Origin: Lytechinus pictus
Lineage: Eukaryota > Echinodermata > Echinoidea > Temnopleuroida > Toxopneustidae
NCBI RefSeq assembly: GCF_037042905.1
Contig: NC_087257.1
Span: 23,007,001 to 23,071,000 of the forward strand
Length of the DNA: 64,000 nucleotides
Reading direction: 5' to 3'
Of this stretch, positions 55,030 to 64,000 are shown in pieces (the stretch's first letter is position 1; every line of letters starts with the position of its first letter). The translations under genes and the position numbers were made by a program. The notes below the pieces were generated by a model. That model was not told where the DNA came from, ran no database searches, and saw only the letters and a list, made by a program, of their open reading frames with translations.

Positions 55030-56758
55030 TGTCCCGTACGACACATGAAAATGCAAAAGTTTTTCCTACAATTTTATTTTTGATGATGCAATTTCACAAT
55101 ATCAGTTTCTCTTTCTTTGACCCATGGGTGATCGATTTATCCCATAAGGATCTAATTACTGCCCTTAATTTTTCAATAATTGTCCTATTAAAAGTTGTCC
55201 CGTACGACACACAATATATAATGCATTTGATTACAGGATTTGGATTCAGAAACTATAAAGAGTAGGCCTATTTTAATTCAAGTAATTGATTTGACATAAA
55301 GTGAACTGAAAAAGTACTTTTTTATCTCCATAGAACATGAAATAGGTGATTTTAACCATTTTAATTGATTTCATGTAGGCGTATTCTTTTGTGAATCCCT
55401 TCAGGTCAGTGCAGGTTAATTTCTTTGTCATTGAGCATGAAAAGAAAACCTTTATAATTGATTCACCCTGGAAGATGACTTCCTCTTGCATGCTAATGTG
55501 GAAATATTATAAGATGTAAAAAAAAATGCATATCAATCATCTATTTGGACTTCCCTTGATGATCACTATTTTTTTATATACAGTATTGAAACTCCTTACT
55601 CTTTTCAAGTTGTAAAAAAAAATCACAAACCATGTTGTTCGAAAAAAAAATCTGGAAAATAAGACAAACCATATGGTTTCATAAAATGCAGAAAGTTTTG
55701 AAAAAGTAGAACCGCATTTCTTTAGAAAAAAAATATTTTGTGGAATTACAAGTGACAGTTGTGACATATATCATGTATATATACATTTTATATGAAAAAT
55801 TATAAAATTTTAGCCCCATAATTTACACAAACAGTTTCATTCATTCATTGTTTAAATAGTGTATTGGAAATCATCAATTAATTCACTATTAAAGATATAA
55901 CTTCACACAAAACCTCAAGTTTTTCAGCTCGTAAAAATGCTGTGAACCCTTGTACATTTCCCATCATGAAAAAAAAATGATAACATATTGCTCCCGATTG
56001 TATATATTGAGGTTACTTAATTATATTGTCCTGAATGACTACTTATTAAAAGACTTTGCATTAAAAAGGAAGAATTTAGGGGCAATGCTCCCCTTCTGAT
56101 TGATAAAAAGTTCATTGTTTTATTCAGGCTGCCCAGTACAACACGCAAGTGCCTGTACAACACACAAGTGTCCCGTACGACACATTATTTTGTTTATGAT
56201 ATATTGACAGACTCAGCCAATAGCCGCTGCGGTTTCTAACATAATGAATGTCTTTAGTTTGATAGGATTATCATTATCATCAGCCAAATAAAGTGATTGA
56301 AGAAGTCAAAGATACATAAAGTAAGAAAATTTGGCTTCAATATTTAGAGATGTCCCGTTCGACACATTTTGAGTGTCCCGTACGCCACAATGTTCTCGAA
56401 AATTGTAATTTGCTTTATTCATTCATGAATGTTTATTTTGCTTTCTTTCATAGATGTGTTTGTTCTTGGGTAATTAAATATCAATTTGAGTTCAGTTTAT
56501 ATGAAAATTATCTGTCCAACTCACAGACTTTAGAGTACAAACTTGAGGTTTCTAAAAAAGCCACTTTTTCTGCGTCCGTACGACACATTACTATTTTAAA
56601 TCTGTATTATTCAGGATGTGAATTCAAGTCATGTTAAGTCTTGTTTTTTTTTAACACTCTGGTTGTACTTGATGATCACCTTTAGTTACTGGAATATTTG
56701 TTGTTTTTCTTGTAAAAAAAATCTGTCAAATGTTCTCTAAATGTCCCGTATACGACAC
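55030..56758 (+). repeat. Cluster of the motif TGTCCCGTACGACACA
   Basis: Exact copies at 55030-55045, 55196-55211 and 56169-56184; variants at 56131, 56151, 56351-56366, 56374-56389, 56571-56587 and 56742-56758. All are on the same strand, at irregular spacing, in otherwise non-repeating AT-rich DNA. The core CGTACG is self-complementary, and the TGTC/GACA ends make it nearly palindromic. Confidence 0.85.
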
Positions 56759-57436
56759 GTATGGAATCACCCACCAATGATGCGAGCGCGCAGCGCTAGC
56801 TGATAGGTTTTGACAATCAGACATGAATAGCACATAACACTTCAAATCTATTTTAAATCAAACAACATAATGAAAGCTCAATGTTCGAGATGAAGGATGT
56901 TTTTTTCAATCGGCTTAAAAACTTTTAAGCTTCATATCAGCCTATTGAGTAAGCTATATATGTTTCTCATCGAACATGCAATGCAGGCGCGAAGCGCGAG
57001 CGAAAAATTTACATAGTGACATTAATTTTTATATTATTTTCCAAGTCTTCCCCTCACCTTATTTTATTCACTTGTCTTCCTCTTCTTTTTCCTCTTCTTT
57101 TTTGTCCTCTCTTTTCCCCTTTTTCTTTTTTTCATTCTCCCCCCCTTTTTTTTGGGGGGGGGGGGGGTCGCGGACCCTCGGCCCCCTCGATCCGCCTATG
57201 CATTTGGTAAAGATTCAATTGAAGTATTATATCAAAATATTCCATTGTTACAAAAGTGCATGTTGTGACCATTAAATCACCTTTTTATTCTTTATGAAAA
57301 TTGTTACATTTGAGGATATTAGCACCGTTTGTCTTCACGCAACACTTTATTTTTCGCATTTGAACAGTACATACTTCGGGGTCAGTGGTACGGTCCATGT
57401 TTAGAGGGAGTGTGGTATAAAAATGGTGACTTTGAT

Positions 57437-57665
57437 GATGATGGTTATAGCGGTGGTGGTGGTGATGATGATGATGATGACAGTGATGATGATAATGATG
57501 ATGGTACGATGGTGGCGATGATGGTGATGGTGGTGATGATGGTGATGAACTGATGATGGTGATGGTGATGGTGATGATGATGATGGTGATGATGGTGATG
57601 GTGATGATAATGATCATGATGATGATCATATCATGATGAATGATGATGATAATGAGGCGACGAAG
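57437..57665. repeat. GAT/GGT-rich microsatellite
   Basis: Imperfect (GAT)n and (GGT)n, giving false poly-Asp and poly-His frames. Confidence 0.92.
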
Positions 57666-59039
57666 AGGATTGATTGGTATATATCTGGTGAAGAGTAGGC
57701 CTAATGATTCGCATCTTTTTAGTAGGCGTACCAACTCCCTCCCTAGAGAAAAAATATTTTAAAACTTCATTATTTTTAAACTTCTAATAGCTATACAGCC
57801 TCCAACCTCAGCTTTGACAACCTCAGCAAATTGCTGCTGCCCTCAACGTTATAGCGATTATAAATTTGTTTACATTAAGTTGTACCAAACCCCACAATGA
57901 TAAAAAGGCACGATCTATGAAAGAAACAAAATCAACTCAGTATCAAACACGATTATATAATATGCCATAGCTAGTCCTTAAAGTCGATCGGCACTATATA
58001 GGCCAATATGGGGGGGGGGGGGGGGTGGGCATCGGGTAGTTTGGTGTGGTTGAATTTTCAGGGGACATTATAGTCCTTTTTTCATCTTTGTCGCTATGAT
58101 TTTACTAAAAATGTTATTTCCCGCATGTTCCTCCATTTCAATATTGCATGCACTGTGAAAGGGAACAACTAAAAGATCACCCTTCTGCGCGAAGCGCGTA
58201 AACTTGAGTTTGGGTTATTGGGCAAATGCTCAGTTGTTCGGTCGCCCTTCTCCCTTTCATCGGGCCCCCATCACTGATATCAACAGCGTCATCATCACCT
58301 CGAACCACTGTCATAATCATCACCATTCCAATTTTAAATTCACTTTCACCCATAAAGATGTATTATATTGACAATATATAGACCCCATCTGTATGCTTTC
58401 TGCATCCTCTTGATTTCATCATAATATCAATACCGGTAATCGGTATTATTATTATTATCATTATTATCAATGTAGCAGGGATAATAATAGTAACCGGTAA
58501 TGTAAGTTTGTTCTCGTTGTGTATATTTCTATATATTATCTTATAGTTTGTGCTCTGATTCTCTGAGAGTACAACTCGGCCGGCCTATCGACCTTATCTT
58601 GACCATTGCAAAAAAAACAACCGGGCCGATCGAAGGCAAGAAAATTTTGTCAATAAAACGACATGTGCATGTGTGTGCATAATAGAAGTAGAGCGAGGTC
58701 AAAATGAAGTGGTGTGAGAGACCTCATGAATTATGCATAAAAACGTAAGTGGGTGTGTTTGTCTTATTAGTGTATGAATACCTGACAGATTTTAAATTCA
58801 TATAAATGTTCAACCAATATTTGCATGTTTGGATTCCTAAGAACACAATTTCGACATTGATTGCGGATAGTTTTTTCATGAAAAATTTAGTTTATATTCC
58901 AATTCAGTTCTTGCTTTAGCTTTCAAGGCGTCCGATTTTCTGTATTTTTGCTCACTTTCAAAATACACTCTGAATTTTAGACTATCTCTTCTCGGTCAGT
59001 CGACTGATACTGGCTTTTTATTGGTTCACCTTTTTGCAT
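57666..59039. other. No feature supported
   Basis: A G-run at 58010-58026 and short ATT repeats near 58440-58470. No exon, RNA gene or element recognised. Confidence 0.5.
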
Positions 59040-59059
59040 ACATTACCATAATAATAATA

Positions 59060-59239
59060 ATGATCGCGCGATCGGACCACAACAGCTGAGATCTGAGCCG
59101 ACAAACGTAAACGGAGTGTGCATGAGTGAACCAACCTCACCGGTATTTCATACTTTATCACCAGATTTCGAAGCGAAACGACAAAATATTCAACTATTGA
59201 CCGTCTCTTTCATGTTCTTGAGGAACAGGCTAATATAAG
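59060..59239 (+). promoter_or_regulatory. Possible 5' exon of a plus-strand gene
   Basis: A CpG-containing stretch (GATCGCGCGATCGG) is followed by sequence ending ATATAAG|GTGAGT, a strong splice donor at 59239/59240. An ATG at 59123 opens a frame that stops before the donor, so this would be a non-coding leader exon. No downstream exon was identified up to 64000. Confidence 0.2.
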
Positions 59240-59925
59240 GTGAGTGTATTTACCGATTCAGTGGAATAGAATATAAGTTTTATTTAGATGTAAAAGTTAC
59301 AGTTTTCAGGCAAAATGAACAACGTAAGAGTTAAAACAAATGCAGCAACATCATGAATCATTGAATGTGATGTGTGTCAATTGATAGACCAAAAGCTTCA
59401 GAATCAGACATTCTCTCACATGTTATGTATTTTGGTTGTTCCGCTGAACTACGTCTACGATGGTGAATGGGGGTGATAGTAAAATGTCAGAAATTGTTAA
59501 ATAAATCCCCAGAAACGACAGTTATTCCTGTCAGGCCTTGCCTTGCCCTTGGTTAACGTTGGGACTTGGTTTTTCTTTTGTTGCATGTGGCATGTTTTTG
59601 TGTTTAATTTTGTTTTGAACTGAGTCAGTGAGTGAAGCCTGAGGCTGAGTCGAGACTGAGTGAAGGAGTAACGTTGGACATGATTATGTCCAGTTTTTGT
59701 AGCGGAAGAAATATTGATCTGAAGACTTTGAGTTGTGACTTAACGTTAGGCCTAAAATTAACGTTACGCCTAAAAATAACGTTACGGTACATGTAGGCTA
59801 TACCTCATCCTCAACTTGATATTCGTGCAGGCTTCACTCCACTTCAATACCGCTACACTACGTAGCCTACGCTCCACAGCCTCCACTTACCCGAACATCA
59901 AGGTACAGAACTCGCTCGGATACTC

Positions 59926-60411
59926 TGAGTGGCAAAGGTGGGAAAAAATGCATATTGTAAAAATTGTAGGCCTAGGCCTATGTCGAAATGGCATAAAAAA
60001 AGAATTAAGGCTTAATTTCTTAATTTATACCCTACTTTCACTCCATATCCATCCTCCGGTTAGCCTCAAAATTGGTGATTTAGATCTAGTCTTTTTAGAG
60101 CCAACATGGAGTTCCTCACACGTATAGATAATTTGCTGCCGATTTCAAAACATCGCATGCTCGAGGTCTGAGCTCAGACCCTCACGCATGCAATGTTTTG
60201 AAATCGGCAGCGAATTATTTATACGTGTGAGGAACTCCATGTTGGCTCTAAATCACCAATTTTGAGGCTAATCGGGGGATGGATATGTACTTAGTGAAAT
60301 TAGGGTGTAAAGTAAGAAATTAAGCTTTTATTCTTTTTTTTTATGCTGCTTCGACTTTCGACATGTATTTTTTACAATAGATATGCATTTTTACCCACCT
60401 TTGCCACTCAG
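59926..60411. mobile_element. 486-bp palindrome
   Basis: CTGAGTGGCAAAGGT at the left and ACCTTTGCCACTCAG at the right are perfect complements. Pairing goes on inward through AGCCAACATGGAGTTCCTCA and GCCGATTTCAAAACATCGCATG to a centre at about 60168. The inner arms are nearly perfect; the outer arms carry small indels. Confidence 0.9.
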
Positions 60412-63400
60412 ACTTTATTGATACAGTTTTCTGCATTATCCTGATTATAAATAGATCTAGGTCTAGGCCTAGATCTAAACTAGTCCTATCCTAGACTCAC
60501 ACCTAATGCGTATAAAGGTATGATAGTTCCCCCCCCAAAAAAAAAAACGTAGCTTCGATGATCTGTATTATGAAGTGCCGTTTTGAAGAAAAATTCATAG
60601 AATATAGATTGAAAATGTTTTTTATTGAATAATAAAATTTAGATATTGATTGATACTAATTATTACAATGATAATTATTAACAATCAATATTCAAATTTT
60701 AAGAAATTCCAGAGCAAGAGTTTTAAGAGGGTGTACCTGGCTAAGTGACCGGATGTCAGACCCCCTTATGAATATGCAATTATGTTCTACATTATTCAAT
60801 TAAGCCAGAGTCGCTACATGTAGGAAGCGTTTGGGGAGTAAAAATCATTCACTAGCTCAAGTTTACTTTGGAGAGTAACCTTGCGTATCCTAAATGAATT
60901 ATTTTTAGTCCCCATGCGTCTCCAGATAAAGTGAAAGTGAGTCTCCATTGATCAACAGTTATTTCTAGATCAAATGTAGAGCAGCCTCGAGGTGTTTGGA
61001 GAGTAAAATCAATTTGCTAATCCAAGATAGACAGTATCTAGGGATTAGCCCACATGAGCAAATAATTGTTACTCTCCAAATGTATTGCCAGTTGTGATAC
61101 ATGTTATGTCTAGACAAGACAGCTATCCAGGAATTTTTCAGTACAAATTTCATAAATGATTGCAAGTAATGTCAGACAGTTCCACAAATTATTTTTGAAA
61201 TTTATACTCATGCATGAATTTAGGAGAATATCAAGAACTGCAAAAAATGATGTTTATTGGCTTAAGTGTTAGGACATTTGACCCATCCATCCTACAGAGA
61301 AACACAAGCCCTATAGTATCAGTGTAATTGTATTTTGGGAATCAAATCCAACTAAAATTGTTTAAAAAGAAACAGAAACCAAAGTGAGAAAGTTCAGCTT
61401 TGTAAAAAAAAAATGTAAAAAAATTGTGATCACAATACCCCCCCCCCCACCTCCCCCTTCCATTTCCTCTAAGGCACAAAGTAGCTTAAATATGTTTTTA
61501 CAAAAATTTTAATCAGAATATTTAATCTCCTCTACAGATATGAATTATAGTCACTTAGTGGGGTGAAAGAGGATAATGGAAAAGTATCACAGATTTTGAA
61601 GGGCTATATTTACATGTATGTTAACTGAAAAGTACATGTAGATAATAAATATACATGTAGGATATTAGTCTTCACCACTTGTCACTATCTACTCGCTGAA
61701 TTGCCATTAGCGATCTCCTTTTTCAAACAGCTATAGTTTTCTGAAACCTTGTTGAGTTTTAATGATAATAATTAATTAATACTCAATTTTTATATCTATG
61801 GTGCAAATTACAGTTAAGTCTCTTATTGCTCTAAAAGGTAGTATGCGAAAGAGATAGATAGAAATTGAAAAACAAAAATATTGAACCTGATACAGCATTA
61901 AACATAACCTAAAAACATCACTTTACTGTTACATATTAAGACTTGAAGAATTTTGACTATTTGGAACTACATGTATATAATACATCATTAGGAAATTTGA
62001 GCTTATCTTTGGAAAAGGTAACACTTTGGAAAAGTTTTAAGCTTTTGTTTGTTCTAAACTAATTTTGTCTTTTATACTAAAATTGCATTTCACTATTTAA
62101 ACTTAACATTCATGTATTTCTAGATGACTTCACACAATTCTTTCTTACTTCTATAAACATTGGTTGTAATAAAAAGAGTAACAGTTTTGGGGGAAACAGA
62201 TTCAGCTTTTGGATTTTTAGTGAAAATTAAGTGTGCAGACATGGGACTTTCAAACATAAGATTTCCTGTAATGGATTCAGCAAGATTCTTTGTTAAATTC
62301 ACAAAGCATGTTGTCAATGTATCCAGCATGTACACGTTTGAGTGGTTTGCAAGCAATCAATCTCAAGCAATTTTTTGTATCAAATAGCAATCTTTCATTT
62401 TATAATCAATAAGGCCTACAATACATGTACATACTATTGATTTGATCATTAGTATTTGCACTCAATCGCAAATTTCATCATTTCCATGAAAGGTTCTTGA
62501 CCCTCACTCCCTCAATTTGTGATGGTGATGATGATACTTGAACATTGGATATGTGCTGCATAAAACAATACTTTTTAGAAATGAATAAAAAAGGAGATTT
62601 CAGTTCACACCGTGTCTCATTTTTATACATTAAAAAAAAAATTGCAGTGTTTGTTATTACTTCAAAAATGCAGAGGACTTTGCTCAATTCATACAGTGCA
62701 AACGTGCAAACATGTCGACATATTAAGCTTTTGTTTAGTATATTTGGCAAATTCCTCATTCTGTACTTGCTCTCCCCAATATGTGAACATTACCATGAAA
62801 ATAATGTACTAATGTGATTTCCATTTATACTGTACTTGTTTGAGTTGTTTCATAAAAATATCCTTGAACTCGGGGCAGCACAGCAGAGCAGCACAGCATT
62901 GATGTGTAAATTGTAGGACTTTACATTTTGTTGTACACATAGGCTACAGTGGCACGTATACAAGGGCATGTTCATTATCAAGTCTCACTGAACACTAAGT
63001 ACTGTACACACTAAAGCAGAGAGTGGAGGCTACATGTAATCTCTGTACAAGAAGGATGCAGGCTTTTATGTGTGATGTAGGTCACTGGTCAATTTCTATT
63101 GCCCTGACCTCATTAGGACTTAGGAGTTGGAAAGATGCTTAGTCAAGTGGACAAAGCTGGACAATCGCACTGGTCACGTTTTCGTGCTCCAAAGGGTGAA
63201 GGTTATGTAGAGTGAGCTCAAGATGCAGGTCACTTGTTAACCCTTTATTACTGCACTATAGCAAGCTTGATGGGGGGGGGGGGGGCATTGCCGCATAGGG
63301 ACAGTGCCTAAAAAAATTAAAGAGGGGGAAAGAAAGGAAGAAAGATTATTGAATAAAGATAGATAATTGTGCATTTTGCATGTACAATGTACATGTGTAT

Positions 63401-63688
63401 GGAGTATTCATTACACAATGAAGGTTACAATGATCTACTACATGTACGTGGATTCTGATATTTACTTCCGGTACTTAATGTACCATTACTTTCAATCACC
63501 AATTTACATGCACATGAAATTGTGTCCGTGTAGGTCTACTAGTGATGTTGATTTGAAAGTGCATTTTAAACCTCTCTCAATAACAACAACAGCAGCAAAA
63601 ATTAATCTGAATCTTTTAATAGATCACAGTTTCTGACTCATTTTCAGGAGTGCTATGAGTTTGGAAAGGTAACAGAAAGTCTGTAATT
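60412..63688. other. No feature supported
   Basis: AT-rich, with scattered CATGTACATGTA-like strings, a C-run at 61440-61450 and a G-run at 63271-63284. No exon or repeat family recognised; introns of an unseen gene are possible. Confidence 0.5.
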
Positions 63689-64000
63689 TAAAGGGGAATT
63701 CAACCCAAACAAAAACTTGTTTTTATAAGAAAAAGAAAAATCAGACAAGTTGATAGGTGAAAGTTTGAACAATATTGGACAAACAAGAAAGTTATGAATT
63801 TTTCAAAGTTGTAAATATTGGTAATCACTATACTCATGGAGACTTCATATTGGCCGCGTATGGGATGTCATAGTGATGTAAGGCAAGGACTACTCTTCCA
63901 TGTACTTTATACATATTATGGCTAAAATGTCATTTTTCCCAAAAGTTTTATTTCAAATTATATTTTTCTTTCATGAGGACATTAAGCAATATACTACCTG
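63689..64000. mobile_element. Left part of a MITE running off the window
   Basis: TAAAGGGGAATTCAACCCAAAC followed by ATCAGACAAG, a GAAAGTTATGAATTTTTC block and GATGTCATAGTGATG is the general layout of the GATGACATCA-type elements, although the sequence is a different subfamily. Confidence 0.45.

Overview
This is eukaryotic, AT-rich, repeat-dense metazoan DNA. Intron-split genes, long introns, many palindromic non-autonomous DNA transposons, a Ty3/Gypsy-type retrotransposon and the gene content (a RIG-I-like helicase carrying a death-effector domain, a DED-plus-Death-domain adaptor, a peroxisomal 2-hydroxyacid oxidase) point to an invertebrate deuterostome, most likely an echinoderm such as a sea urchin. 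That placement is inference; no rRNA or mitochondrial marker is present.

Layout. 1-9.2 kb: a tandem duplication, then an 8.6-kb structure with about 1.2-1.4-kb inverted arms, each built of about 190-bp subrepeats; its core holds GC-rich hairpins, MITEs and a weakly supported two-exon minus-strand gene start. 9.4-26.8 kb: a minus-strand gene read from right to left: a DED exon, a 12-kb intron that hosts a nearly intact LTR retrotransposon with identical LTRs, a 2-kb exon (disordered linker plus SF2 helicase motifs with a DECH box) and a further helicase exon. That last exon either splices on out of view or stops in frame, leaving a half helicase. 28.1-35.9 kb: a plus-strand four-exon gene whose phases all agree, encoding a 481-residue protein with an N-terminal DED, a long Pro/Ser/Gln linker and a C-terminal Death domain (FADD-like order, but with a much longer linker). 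41.2-53.2 kb: a complete nine-exon minus-strand 2-hydroxyacid oxidase (380 aa, ending in the peroxisomal signal SKL). One of its introns holds about 3.3 kb of a 36-bp minisatellite, part of which is a regular 143-bp higher-order repeat. 53.3-64 kb: no supported gene; palindromes, microsatellites, a cluster of an odd 16-bp motif, and repeat remnants.

How the genes relate. The two DED genes are divergent, with 1.3 kb between start codons. Both have a DED-only first exon ending in phase 1, followed by a long low-complexity linker exon. DEDs bind DEDs, and Death domains bind Death domains, so the pair looks like a sensor/adaptor module of innate immune or apoptotic signalling. The helicase's ATP-binding motif I is degenerate, which suggests a non-catalytic sensor or regulator. 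The oxidase is convergent with the adaptor gene and appears functionally unrelated. Exon joins were set by eye from splice consensus, reading phase and remembered family similarity; no search or transcript evidence was available.
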